Notes under the pieces: generated by a model
The model's database searches: none
What the model was told of the DNA's origin: nothing
Seen by the model: the letters and a program-made list of their open reading frames with translations, nothing else
Assembly (NCBI RefSeq): GCF_003702705.1
Contig: NZ_QZMN01000008.1
Span: forward strand, 124,001 to 188,000
Length of the DNA stretch: 64,000 bases
Direction of reading: 5' to 3'
From: Ornithinimicrobium cerasi
Lineage (GTDB): Bacteria; Actinomycetota; Actinomycetes; Actinomycetales; Dermatophilaceae
Shown here: one piece after another, positions 17,924 through 26,393 of the stretch
How positions within the stretch are numbered: the first letter of the stretch is position 1
Layout of the letters: each line of letters begins with the position of its first letter
Translations under genes and position numbers: made by a program

Positions 17924-18742
17924 CTACAGGCGTCGGTCGGCCAGCACCGGGAAGTCGGTGCGGGCCGTGGTGACGAGCCCGGGGTCGATCTCGACCGAGA
18001 GCGCCTCCTGCTCGGTGCCGGCCTCGGCCAGCACGCGACCCCACGGGTCGATGACCGCCGATCGCCCGCCCATCCTCAGCCCGGCGTGCGTGCCGGCCGT
18101 GTTGCACGCCACCACGAAGCACTGGTCCTCGATCGCCCGGGCCCGCAGCAGCAGCCGCCACGCCTCGACGCGGGGAGCGGGCCAGGCGGCGGGGACGAGG
18201 AAGAGCTGGGCGCCGAGCTCGACGAGCCCGCGGTAGAGCTCGGGGAAGCGCAGGTCGTAGCAGGTGGACAGGCCGGCGGGGAGGGCGTCGGCCGGCGCAG
18301 GGAGGTCGACGACGACGAGCTCGGTCCCCGCCTCCATCAACCGCGGCTCACCCCCGCCGAACCCGAACCGGTGCACCTTCCGGTAGGTGGCGACCACCTT
18401 CCCGTCCGGGCCGAGCACGACGGAGGTGTTCCACAGGTGGCGACCGTCGGGTCCCGGCTCCCCGGTCCGCTCGACGACCGACCCCGCGTGCACCACGGCG
18501 CCGATCTCCTGTGCGGCCTGCGCGACGGGGGCCAGGGCCGGCGGCAGGGAGGAGGTCAGCGACTGGCTGCGCTCCTCCCAGTCCCGCACGGCGAACCCGC
18601 CGGCGCTCCACAGCTCGGGGAGCACCACGAGGTCATGACCGGCCCCGGAGGTGCGGACGAGGTCGGCGACGCGGTCGGCGCGCTCGGCCACCGGCTCCTC
18701 GGCGCCCTCGCCGTAGGCGAGCTGCAGGACGGCGACCCTCAC
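17924..18742 (-). CDS. Carbon-nitrogen hydrolase (nitrilase superfamily, omega-amidase-like)
   Basis: 272 aa with the complete catalytic triad: Glu43 (LPELW), Lys122 (YRKVHRFG) and Cys161 (STCYDLRFPELYR). The last motif is typical of the Nit2/omega-amidase branch, which hydrolyses dicarboxylic acid monoamides or repairs deaminated glutathione-type metabolites. The GTG at 18742 overlaps the stop of the CopD-CtaG gene by 4 nt, so it is translationally coupled to it despite no obvious functional link. Substrate is uncertain. Confidence 0.88.
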   Translation of the reverse strand: MRVAVLQLAYGEGAEEPVAERADRVADLVRTSGAGHDLVVLPELWSAGGFAVRDWEERSQSLTSSLPPALAPVAQAAQEIGAVVHAGSVVERTGEPGPDGRHLWNTSVVLGPDGKVVATYRKVHRFGFGGGEPRLMEAGTELVVVDLPAPADALPAGLSTCYDLRFPELYRGLVELGAQLFLVPAAWPAPRVEAWRLLLRARAIEDQCFVVACNTAGTHAGLRMGGRSAVIDPWGRVLAEAGTEQEALSVEIDPGLVTTARTDFPVLADRRL

Positions 18743-20790
18743 GGCTCCACGCTCCGACCCCGCTCGCCCATGGCCCGCAGCCGCGCGTTGTAGGCGACGA
18801 GGGCCGCGTCGTGGTCGCGGTCGGCCTGCCGGTCCGAGCGCCTGGCCTCGCGGGCGTCCCGGCGCATCCAGTCGAGGGCCACGAGCAGCATGAGCACCAC
18901 CGTGGGCAGCTCGCCGATGCCCCAGGCGATCGTGCCGCCCAGCTGCTGGTCGACGAGGAGGTCGGGCACCCACGGCACGGCGAGGGTCTTGAAGAACTCC
19001 GGCGCCAGCAGCCACGACCCCTGCATGAGGGCCAGGCCGAAGAACGCGTGGGCGGCCAGCGTGCCGATGAGGACGATCATCCGGAACGGCGCCGGCCACC
19101 TGGGCGGGCCCGGGTCCTGGCCGATGAGCGACCACACGAAGGCGTAGCCGGCCAGGGTGAAGTGGATGACCATGAAGAGGTGGCCCACGTGGGTGGTCAG
19201 CGCCCACTCCAGCAGGCCGCTCCAGTAGAAGACCACCAGGCTGCCGAAGAACACCCCGCCGGCGACCGCGGGGTTGACGACGAGGCGGGCCCACCGCGAG
19301 TGGACGACGGCCAGGAGCAGCTCGCGCGGCCCGAGCGTCCGGTCCTGGCGCGCCGGCAGCGCGCGCAGCATCAGGGTGATCGCCTGGGCCGGCACCAGCA
19401 GGAGGGGGACCCCCATCATCAGCGCCATGTGCTCGACCATGTGCACGGAGAACATCACCCGTCCGTAGACGCCCGGGGCACCGCTGGTCACGAGGACGAA
19501 CAACGCCCAGCCCAGCACCCACAGCAGCAGCCGCCAGGCTGGCCAGCGGTCCCCGCGTCGGCGGAGCCGCACCATCGCCCAGAGGTAGACACCGACCGCG
19601 ACGAGGGCGCCGAGGGTGAAGAACCAGTCGATCCGCCACTCGGTGAGCAACCGCCCCCAGCCCCAGGGCGGCGGGAGCGGGAACCCGGTCAGGTCGACGG
19701 CGACGTCCCTGGGCCGGGGCGCGGCGTCCGGCGGGGGGGTGCGCGAGAGCACGACGCCGAGCCCGATCGCCAGGCCCATCACCACCAGCTCCCCGCCGGC
19801 GAGCCTGGCGAAGCGCGCCGGGCTGTCCACCCCCCGCGCGACGACGGTCGTGCGCTGCAGCCAGCCGGCGATGCCGAGCAGCACGACGAGGCCGACCTTG
19901 AGCTGGACGAGGACGCCGTAGGGGGTGTCGAGGCCCTGCAGACCACCGACGGTCACCGTCGCGAAGAGGACCCCGGACAGGGCGACCATGGCGTAGGCCC
20001 AGGTCGCCAGGGTCGAGAACCGCGCGACGGTGTCGGGCAGCGCCCGGCCGAGCACCGGCAGCAGCAGGCCGATGGCCATCAGCCCGCCCACCCACAGGCT
20101 CAGCCCCACCAGGTGCAGCCCCAGCCCCGTCACCGCTGTCTCGTGGCCGGTCGCCGACGTCGAGTGGCCCGAGAAGGCGGCCGGGGTCAGGGCGAGGAGG
20201 GACAGCACCGCGGCCCAGGCCAGGGCGGCGCGGGTGCGGGCCCAGGCCGTCGCGATGACGAGGACGGCGACGAGAGCCGCCTCCGTGACGACCAGCCTCA
20301 TCGGCTCGAGGTCCCAGGCGTTGGTCATCACCTGGTTGAGGTAGCCGGGGGACCCCGGCGGGATCCCCGAGAGCTCGGCGAAGGTGAGGTAGAGGACGAC
20401 GAGGGTCGCCACCAGCCACACCAGGGCGGAGGTCGAGGCGGCGCGGGCGGCGGTGCCCCGCCGGTCGGTGGTCCGGCCCTCCCGGACGAGGAAGGCGCCG
20501 ACGACGAGCAGCCCGACCGTGAGGGCGGCCGCGAGGTCGTGCACGACGCCGACGAGCGGCATCCCCCACCGCACGAACGGGCCGGCGTCCCCGATCAGGA
20601 CCGGCGTGGCCGCGCCCGACAGCGACGCCGCGGGCACGGCCACGAGGAGTGCGACGAGCAGGACCGTGGCGGGGGCGGCCCAGCCCCCGAGCAGTCGACC
20701 CGGTGGGTGCTCGTCCACGCCGGGCGTGCCCGGGCCGGCGGTCTCGGGCGGCCCGGTCGGCGCGGACGGGAGGGACGGCATACCTCCCAT
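18739..20790 (-). CDS. CopD domain fused to CtaG-type cytochrome oxidase assembly protein
   Basis: 683 aa polytopic membrane protein with about 15 hydrophobic segments. The N-terminal half (about 30-370) matches the CopD copper-resistance domain. The C-terminal half (about 395-660) matches the caa3_CtaG assembly factor, with MFSVHMVEHMALMM and VIHFTLAGYAFVWSLI, whose His residues are likely copper ligands. Such fusions are common in actinobacteria and are thought to move copper for oxidase maturation. ATG 20790 is preferred; a second ATG at 20781 is preceded too closely by GGAGGT. Divergent from a lipoprotein gene 161 nt away. Confidence 0.88.
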   Translation of the reverse strand: MGGMPSLPSAPTGPPETAGPGTPGVDEHPPGRLLGGWAAPATVLLVALLVAVPAASLSGAATPVLIGDAGPFVRWGMPLVGVVHDLAAALTVGLLVVGAFLVREGRTTDRRGTAARAASTSALVWLVATLVVLYLTFAELSGIPPGSPGYLNQVMTNAWDLEPMRLVVTEAALVAVLVIATAWARTRAALAWAAVLSLLALTPAAFSGHSTSATGHETAVTGLGLHLVGLSLWVGGLMAIGLLLPVLGRALPDTVARFSTLATWAYAMVALSGVLFATVTVGGLQGLDTPYGVLVQLKVGLVVLLGIAGWLQRTTVVARGVDSPARFARLAGGELVVMGLAIGLGVVLSRTPPPDAAPRPRDVAVDLTGFPLPPPWGWGRLLTEWRIDWFFTLGALVAVGVYLWAMVRLRRRGDRWPAWRLLLWVLGWALFVLVTSGAPGVYGRVMFSVHMVEHMALMMGVPLLLVPAQAITLMLRALPARQDRTLGPRELLLAVVHSRWARLVVNPAVAGGVFFGSLVVFYWSGLLEWALTTHVGHLFMVIHFTLAGYAFVWSLIGQDPGPPRWPAPFRMIVLIGTLAAHAFFGLALMQGSWLLAPEFFKTLAVPWVPDLLVDQQLGGTIAWGIGELPTVVLMLLVALDWMRRDAREARRSDRQADRDHDAALVAYNARLRAMGERGRSVEP

Positions 20791-20951
20791 GCTAGGCGCC
20801 TCGCCCGACGGCGCAGCCCTGCGGAGGTGGCACAATGGACGGTCGCAGCAGACAGGGTCGCCGGCGTGCGCGGTCCCTCTTCCCACCTCGCTGCCGGAGC
20901 CCCCGCGGCTGCGGCAAGGAACGAGACGGACGACGACGAAGAGGATCGAGA

Positions 20952-21488
20952 ATGCGTAGCACCACCCTGACCATCGGACTGGCCCTGGGCCTGACCCTGC
21001 TGCTGGCCGGCTGCTCCCCGGACGACCCGGGGGCCGGGAGCACGGGGACGGCGACCACCTCCTCGGACGCCGGGGCCGCCGCCACCACCGACGGCACCGC
21101 CACGACCGAGGACGGCAGCAGCACCGTCGCCACGGGCGTCCCGATGACCGACGAGGCCTGCGCCGGGTTCTTCCAGAACGTCCCGGTGACCCTGGCCGAG
21201 CGCTCCGAGCGGGCGCGCGCCGCCCTCGAGGACGGTGACGTCGTCGACCCCGCCTCCTGGGCCGAGGTCAACCTGCTCAAGCAGCGGGTCGAGACCCTGG
21301 TCGCCGACGCCGACGGCGACACCGCCTCCTTGCTCGAGCGGGTCAACGCGCCGTTCGAGGAGGCCTCGGCGGCCGTCCTGGACGACCCGGAGCAGAGCCC
21401 GGGCGACGCGGAGATCACCGTCCCCGAGATCGACGTCACCGACTCCGCGGCCGCGCAGGAGGAGCTCCTCGCCACCTGCACCGGCTGA
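20952..21488 (+). CDS. Hypothetical lipoprotein
   Basis: 178 aa. Signal peptide with lipobox LLLAGC (Cys about residue 20), then a Thr/Ala/Asp-rich linker to about 65. The folded part (about 70-178) has one Cys near its start and one at the end (ACAGFF and ATCTG), a likely disulfide, with an acidic helix between. No family recognised. ATG 20952 follows GAGGATCGAGA; the open frame upstream lacks a signal peptide. It is divergent from the CopD-CtaG gene, so a copper-related envelope role is possible but unsupported by ligands. Confidence 0.75.
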   Translation: MRSTTLTIGLALGLTLLLAGCSPDDPGAGSTGTATTSSDAGAAATTDGTATTEDGSSTVATGVPMTDEACAGFFQNVPVTLAERSERARAALEDGDVVDPASWAEVNLLKQRVETLVADADGDTASLLERVNAPFEEASAAVLDDPEQSPGDAEITVPEIDVTDSAAAQEELLATCTG

Positions 21489-21505
21489 CCCCCGACGGCC
21501 CCGCA

Positions 21506-21539
21506 CGACGCCGTCCGCCCCGCGGGGTGGACGGCGTCG
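21506..21539 (+). terminator. Hairpin after the lipoprotein gene
   Basis: Perfect 11-bp stem CGACGCCGTCC (21506-21516) / GGACGGCGTCG (21529-21539); the loop GCCCCGCGGGGT can itself pair. It lies 17 nt after the stop and just before the next promoter. Confidence 0.7.
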
Positions 21540-21542
21540 GCG

Positions 21543-21548
21543 TACCCT
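21543..21548 (+). promoter_or_regulatory. -10 box of a leaderless gene
   Basis: TACCCT is followed by 6 nt and then the ATG at 21555, with no Shine-Dalgarno. The -35 region falls inside the preceding hairpin arm. Confidence 0.55.
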
Positions 21549-21554
21549 GACCAC

Positions 21555-22472
21555 ATGCCTGTCCACCCCTCCCCGCCGTCCGACGTGCCCAGCCTGATCG
21601 AGGCCTACCGCCACACCCTGATCTCGTTCGCGGACGTCGCCGACGGCATGCGGGAGGACGACTGGGCCCGCCCGACGACCTGCCCCGGCTGGACCGCCCG
21701 CGACATCCTCGCCCACGTCGTCCACGTCGAGGACTACCTCACCGGGTCCGAGCACCCGGCGGCGGACTGGGTCCCCCGCGACGACCTGGAGCCGGTGGAG
21801 ATCGGCGCGCCGGAGCACGTCCGCCACGCCTTCGGGGTGTGGGTGGAGGAGGGCGTCCGCGCCCGCCAGCAGCGGGAGCCCGCTGACCTCCTGGCCGAGC
21901 TGCGCGGCCTCGTGGAGCTGCGCTCGGCCCACATGTACGACCCCGACCTCACCCTCGAGACCCCGGTCCGCAGCGTCATGGACGCGTCCGCGCCGTTCGG
22001 TGAGCTGACGCGGCTGCGGATCTCCGACGTGTGGGTGCACGAGCAGGACCTGCGCGAGATGCTCAACCGGCCGGGTTCCCTGGACGCCGCAGGCGCCAGC
22101 CAGTTCGTCGACCACGTCGTCGGGGCCCTGCCGCGGGTCGTGCTGCGCAGGGTCAGGCCCGAGCCCGGCACCGTCATCATCCTGGAGAGCACCGGACCCG
22201 TGATGGCGCGCGGGGGGGTCCGGATCGGCACCGACGCCGACGGCGAGCTCGTCTGGCACGAGCTGTTCGCCGGCCACACCGAGGCCGCCGGACGCTTCCC
22301 GATGGTCCACGAGGCCGACGAGGAGGACCGCGCCACCACGATCGCGATGTCCACCCACGAGCTCACCCGCCGCGCGGCGGGGCGCCGCACGACCGAGGAC
22401 ACCGCCTACCACGTGGTCGGCGACGAGGACCTCGCCCGCCGCGTCGTCGACGCGCTCGCGGTCACCCCCTGA
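21555..22472 (+). CDS. Maleylpyruvate isomerase-family, mycothiol-dependent enzyme
   Basis: 305 aa. The N-terminal DinB-like/MDMPI_N four-helix bundle (about 10-170) contains TTCPGWTARDILAHVVHVEDYL, whose His residues help form the metal site. RISDVWVHEQDLREMLNRPG follows, then a C-terminal SCP-like alpha/beta domain (about 200-300). The family uses mycothiol as cofactor in isomerisation or conjugation of electrophiles, consistent with an actinobacterial host; the substrate is unknown. Transcribed leaderlessly from TACCCT just upstream. Confidence 0.85.
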   Translation: MPVHPSPPSDVPSLIEAYRHTLISFADVADGMREDDWARPTTCPGWTARDILAHVVHVEDYLTGSEHPAADWVPRDDLEPVEIGAPEHVRHAFGVWVEEGVRARQQREPADLLAELRGLVELRSAHMYDPDLTLETPVRSVMDASAPFGELTRLRISDVWVHEQDLREMLNRPGSLDAAGASQFVDHVVGALPRVVLRRVRPEPGTVIILESTGPVMARGGVRIGTDADGELVWHELFAGHTEAAGRFPMVHEADEEDRATTIAMSTHELTRRAAGRRTTEDTAYHVVGDEDLARRVVDALAVTP

Positions 22473-22536
22473 CGCCGCGACGCCACCCGTGACGCCGACC
22501 TCCACCCCGACCGCTCCCCCGACCTGACCCGTCCCC

Positions 22537-23367
22537 ATGCCTGCGCAGTCCCACCCCGACGCCCCGCCGCTGCCGCGGCTCGGCCTCGCCCTGGGCGGCG
22601 GTGGCGCCCGGGGCCTGTGCCACATCGGGGTGCTGCGGGTGCTGCAGGAGCTGGACGTGCACCCCGACGTCGTGTCCGGGACGAGCATGGGCGGCCTCGT
22701 CGGGGCGTTCGTCGCCGCGGGCTACAGCGCGCAGGACCTGGAGTCCATCGCCAAGGAGTTCCGGTGGGCGCGGCTCATCGACTGGCGGATGAGCGGTCGT
22801 CTGCTCAGCACGCGCGCCTTCGAGCGCTGGCTCGCCGACCACCTGCCGCCGACGTTCGAGGAGCTCGAGCTGCCCCTCGTGCTGACCGCCAGCGACCTGC
22901 GCGACGGCCAGGTCCACTACTTCCGCCGGGGCGACCTGCACACCGCGATCCGCGCCACCACCGCCTACCCCGGGGTGGTCGAGCCGGTCCTGCTCGGCGA
23001 CGCGCTGCTCGTCGACGGAGGGCTGCTCAACCAGATCCCCGTCGACGGCGCCCTCTTCCTCGGTGCGCGCCGGGTGCTGGCCGTCAACGCGACGCCGCTC
23101 GTGCGCGCCGAGCCGGAGCCGGGCGCGCCGTCCTCCCGTCGGGGCACCGTCCTGCGGGAGGTCTTCCGGGCCCTCGACGTCATGCAGGCCCAGCTCACGG
23201 CCGCGCGCCTGTCCTTCTACCACCCCGATGTCGTCCTCGACCCGCCGATCGACGGCGTGGACATCGGTGACTTTCACAAGGCGGTCACCGCGATCGAGGC
23301 GGGGGCGGAGGCCGCGCGCGAGCGGAGCGAGGACCTCCTCAGGCTCGTCGCGCCCCCGGCCGGCTGA
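22537..23367 (+). CDS. Patatin-like phospholipase (RssA-type)
   Basis: 276 aa. The oxyanion-hole loop GGGGARG is at residues 20-26, the nucleophile Ser50 in GTSMGG, and the catalytic Asp160 in VDGGLLN, so the Ser-Asp dyad is complete. The size suits bacterial RssA/YlbK-like proteins, which probably hydrolyse acyl esters of phospholipids. No signal peptide is seen, so cytoplasmic or membrane-peripheral. Its 3' end overlaps the convergent membrane-protein gene by 29 nt. Confidence 0.88.
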   Translation: MPAQSHPDAPPLPRLGLALGGGGARGLCHIGVLRVLQELDVHPDVVSGTSMGGLVGAFVAAGYSAQDLESIAKEFRWARLIDWRMSGRLLSTRAFERWLADHLPPTFEELELPLVLTASDLRDGQVHYFRRGDLHTAIRATTAYPGVVEPVLLGDALLVDGGLLNQIPVDGALFLGARRVLAVNATPLVRAEPEPGAPSSRRGTVLREVFRALDVMQAQLTAARLSFYHPDVVLDPPIDGVDIGDFHKAVTAIEAGAEAARERSEDLLRLVAPPAG

Positions 23368-23746
23368 AGAACCACAGCGCCGCCACGAACGCCGCCACCA
23401 CGACCAGGCAGGCCCCGGCCACCCACAGGCCCGGCTCCCACCCGACCGCGAGGTCGAGCAGGATGCCGCCCAGGGCCAGGCCCAGCGCGGCCTGACCGGC
23501 CGCCCGGGTGGCACGGAACTGCGCGAGGCGCTCCGCGACGTCCGCCTCGTCACCGGTCAGGAGCCGGGCGGCGGGGGTGAGGCGGCGGGTGACCGAGTGG
23601 AGCACGCCGTACCCGAGGAAGAAGCAGGCACCGACCACGCCCACGCGCAGGTTGCCGCGCGAGGCCCCCGCCAGCAGGACCGCGGCCGCTGCGCCCGTGC
23701 ACAGGAGCGTGAACAGGCGGTCCTTCAGGCGGGGACTGGGGGCCAT
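23339..23746 (-). CDS. Hypothetical membrane protein
   Basis: 135 aa with four hydrophobic segments in two hairpins (about 12-28, 33-50, 88-104, 107-125). The two hairpins are joined by a polar stretch containing LLTGDEADVAERLAQFRATRAAG. Short basic tail. No family recognised. It overlaps the patatin gene tail to tail. The ATG at 23746 has no strong ribosome site. Confidence 0.65.
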   Translation of the reverse strand: MAPSPRLKDRLFTLLCTGAAAAVLLAGASRGNLRVGVVGACFFLGYGVLHSVTRRLTPAARLLTGDEADVAERLAQFRATRAAGQAALGLALGGILLDLAVGWEPGLWVAGACLVVVAAFVAALWFFSRPGARRA

Positions 23747-23851
23747 GGGGGTCAGGGTATGTCGTGGCGCACCGCGGTCCGTCCCGCGGGCGGTGTGCGG
23801 GGGGACTAGGGTGACGGGCGACGGACCTGACGATCCTGGGGAGGCACGCCC

Positions 23852-24922
23852 ATGTCCCGACGCGGCAGCTCACGCCCGACCGGGTCGACCCGCCCGGCCC
23901 GGCTGGCGGCGGTCTGCGCCAGCCTCGTCCTCGCCGTGGCGGCCACGACGGCGGGGGTCGGTGTCGACCAGGCGGGCGCGCCGACGACGACGGTGGCGGC
24001 CACGCCGCCGGAGATCGTGCGGCACATCGGCAGCGACCGCTTCGGCACCGCCGTCGAGGTCGCGCTGGCGCACTTCGGCCCGGCGTCCGGGCGGCCGTCC
24101 CCGACGACGGTCTACCTCGCCACCGGCCGCAACTTCCCGGACGCGCTGACCGGCGGGGCGCTCGCCGGCGCCCGGAGCGCCCCGGTGCTGCTCACCCGGC
24201 CCGACAGCCTGCCCGGGGTGACCGGCACCGCGCTGACGACGCTCGACCCGCAGCAGGTGGTCCTCCTCGGCGGGGAGACGGTGATCAGCCGGGAGGTCGT
24301 GGCCGAGATCACCGCCCTCGGGATCCCGGTCCGTCGGATCGGCGGCGGCGACCGCTACGAGACGGCCGCGCTGGTGAGCCGCGAGCTGCCCGCGTCCGAC
24401 CTCGCCTACGTGGTCACCGGCCTCAACTACCCCGACGCGCTCAGCGCCGCACCGGTCGCCAGCCTCGACCGAGCCCCCGTGCTGCTCACCCGTCAGGGCG
24501 GCCTCCCGGGAGCCACCGCCGCCGAGCTGCGCCGCCACGACCCGCGCCTGGTGATCGTCATGGGCGGCGAGGTCGCCGTGGCCGAGGCGGTGCTGGAGGA
24601 CATCCGGGACCTCGGCCTGGAGGTCATCCGCATCCGGGGGAACGACCGCTACCAGACGGCCGCCGCCCTGATGGAGGTCTGGCCCACCGGGGCGACGCAG
24701 GCCTGGGTCGCCACCGGGCTGGAGTATGCCGACGCCCTCGCCGCCGCCCCGGCCGCCGCGCTGCGGGGCAGCCCGGTGCTGCTCACCCGTCGCGAGTCGC
24801 TGCCCGGCGTGACCGGGTCCGGCCTCGTGCGGCTGGACCCGGACACCGTGATCGTGCCCGGTGGTTACCTCGCCATCACCGAGGACGTCGACACGGCGAT
24901 CCGCGCCCTGCCCTGGGAGTGA
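23852..24922 (+). CDS. Secreted cell-wall-binding protein with three CWB2 repeats
   Basis: 356 aa. Twin-Arg-like basic start (MSRRGSSRP), hydrophobic core (about 18-38), then three CWB2 repeats of roughly 95 residues (about 57-150, 155-245, 250-345). Each carries the family beats: GSDRFGTAVEVA / GGDRYETAALVS / GNDRYQTAAALM, NFPDAL / NYPDAL / EYADAL, APVLLTR / APVLLTR / SPVLLTR. CWB2 trimers bind anionic wall polymers, so this protein is essentially a bare wall anchor with no attached enzyme. Ribosome site GGGGAGG is 9 nt before the ATG. Convergent with bkdC (15-nt gap). Confidence 0.9.
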   Translation: MSRRGSSRPTGSTRPARLAAVCASLVLAVAATTAGVGVDQAGAPTTTVAATPPEIVRHIGSDRFGTAVEVALAHFGPASGRPSPTTVYLATGRNFPDALTGGALAGARSAPVLLTRPDSLPGVTGTALTTLDPQQVVLLGGETVISREVVAEITALGIPVRRIGGGDRYETAALVSRELPASDLAYVVTGLNYPDALSAAPVASLDRAPVLLTRQGGLPGATAAELRRHDPRLVIVMGGEVAVAEAVLEDIRDLGLEVIRIRGNDRYQTAAALMEVWPTGATQAWVATGLEYADALAAAPAAALRGSPVLLTRRESLPGVTGSGLVRLDPDTVIVPGGYLAITEDVDTAIRALPWE

Positions 24923-24937
24923 GCGGGAGGACCCCCG

Positions 24938-26362
24938 TCAGGCCCAGACGAGGGCCCGGCCCGGGTCCTCGATCAGCGCGGCGAGGTCGGCCAGGAACAT
25001 CGAGCCCAGCTCCCCGTCGATCAGCCGGTGGTCGAAGGACAGCGCGAGCTGGGTCACCCAGCGCGGCACGATCCGCTCCTCGGTCCCGCTGCCCACGACC
25101 CACGGCATCCGCCGGATCGCCCCGAAGGCGACGATCGCCGACTCGCCGGGGTTGATGATCGGGGTGCCGGTGTCGACGCCGAAGACCCCCACGTTCGTGA
25201 TCGTGATCGTCCCGCCCGACATGTCTGCCGGCTGCGTGCGCCCGGCCTTCGCCGTCGTCACGAGGTTCCCGAGGGCCTCGGCCAGCTGGCGCAGGTCCAT
25301 GAGGTCGGCGTCCTTGATGTTCGGCACGACGAGACCGCGGGGCGTGGCGGCCGCGATGCCGAGGTTGACGTAGTTGCGCTGCACGATCTGCTGCGCCGCC
25401 TCGTCCCACACCGCGTTCACGCCCGGGTTGCGCCGCACCGCGATGGTCATCGCCCTGGCCAGCACCAGCAGCGGGCTGACCCGCACGTCGGTCATGCCGT
25501 ACGAGCGGTCCTGCTTCAGCCGCTCGACCAGCTCCATCGTGGCCGTCGCGTCGACGGTGATGAACTCCGTCACGTGGGGCGCGGTGAACTTCGAGGAGAC
25601 CATCGCCTGGGCCATCATCCGGGTGACACCCTTGATGTCGGTGCGCTCCTCGCGCTCCCCCGACCGGGACAGCACCGGCCTGGCTGCCGGGGGGCCGGCC
25701 TGGGGGGCGGCGTCACCGGTGGCGACGCCCTGGCCGGCGGGGGCGGCCACCTCCGCGGCGGCGCGCTGCGCCGACGGTGAGGCCGCGGTCCCGGCCAGGA
25801 AGGCGTCCACGTCCGCGCGGGTGACGACGCCGTCGTCCCGGCTCGAACCGACCTGGGACAGGTCGACGCCGTGGTCCTTGGCGTACTTGCGCACCGGTGG
25901 TGCGGCCTTGGCCCGCCGCGGGGCCGCGGACTCCTGCGCCGCCTCCTCGGTGGCGCCCGCCCCCCGGCGGCGGCGGGTGGTGGAGCTCTCGATCGCGCCG
26001 TAGCCCACGAGCACCGCCTCACGCTTCGGCGCCGCCGCGTCCGGAGCCGTCGGCACGAGGTTGTCCGAGGCTGCGGTCGCCGCGTCGGTCACGTCCTCGA
26101 CGGTCGTGCCGGGCCCCGCTGCACCGTCACCGGTGTCGACGACGATGATCGGGGAGCCGACCTCGACCTCGTCGCCCTCCTGGGCCAGGATCGCGGTCAC
26201 CGTCCCCTCCCACGGGATCGGCAGCTCCACGAGCGACTTCGCGGTCTCCACCTCGACGACGATGTCGTTGGTCCGGACCGTGTCGCCGACCCCGACCTTC
26301 CACTGGATGATCGTGGCCTCGACGAGGCCCTCACCGGGGTCCGGCAGGCGAAATTCGGGCAC
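24938..26362 (-). CDS. bkdC: 2-oxoacid dehydrogenase E2 (dihydrolipoamide acyltransferase)
   Basis: 474 aa. One lipoyl domain (1-80) with lipoylated Lys42 in VETAKS, an Ala/Thr-rich linker, an E3-binding domain (about 155-195, VRKYAKDHGVDLSQVGSS), a second linker, and the acyltransferase core (about 245-474). The active site SFDHRLIDGE has His445 and Asp449. It transfers the acyl group from lipoyl to CoA. Third gene of the E1alpha-E1beta-E2 operon, 31 nt after E1beta. Branched-chain 2-oxoacid specificity is more likely than pyruvate given the two-subunit E1, but not proven. No E3 gene is adjacent. Confidence 0.9.
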   Translation of the reverse strand: MPEFRLPDPGEGLVEATIIQWKVGVGDTVRTNDIVVEVETAKSLVELPIPWEGTVTAILAQEGDEVEVGSPIIVVDTGDGAAGPGTTVEDVTDAATAASDNLVPTAPDAAAPKREAVLVGYGAIESSTTRRRRGAGATEEAAQESAAPRRAKAAPPVRKYAKDHGVDLSQVGSSRDDGVVTRADVDAFLAGTAASPSAQRAAAEVAAPAGQGVATGDAAPQAGPPAARPVLSRSGEREERTDIKGVTRMMAQAMVSSKFTAPHVTEFITVDATATMELVERLKQDRSYGMTDVRVSPLLVLARAMTIAVRRNPGVNAVWDEAAQQIVQRNYVNLGIAAATPRGLVVPNIKDADLMDLRQLAEALGNLVTTAKAGRTQPADMSGGTITITNVGVFGVDTGTPIINPGESAIVAFGAIRRMPWVVGSGTEERIVPRWVTQLALSFDHRLIDGELGSMFLADLAALIEDPGRALVWA

Positions 26363-26393
26363 GAGGGCTCCTCTGGGGTTCGCGGCGGGTGGG

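Noticed and set aside
18511-20970. Large plus-strand frame opposite the CopD-CtaG gene
   Set aside because: His/Arg/Gln-rich antisense translation of membrane helices; the minus strand encodes a clear protein family.
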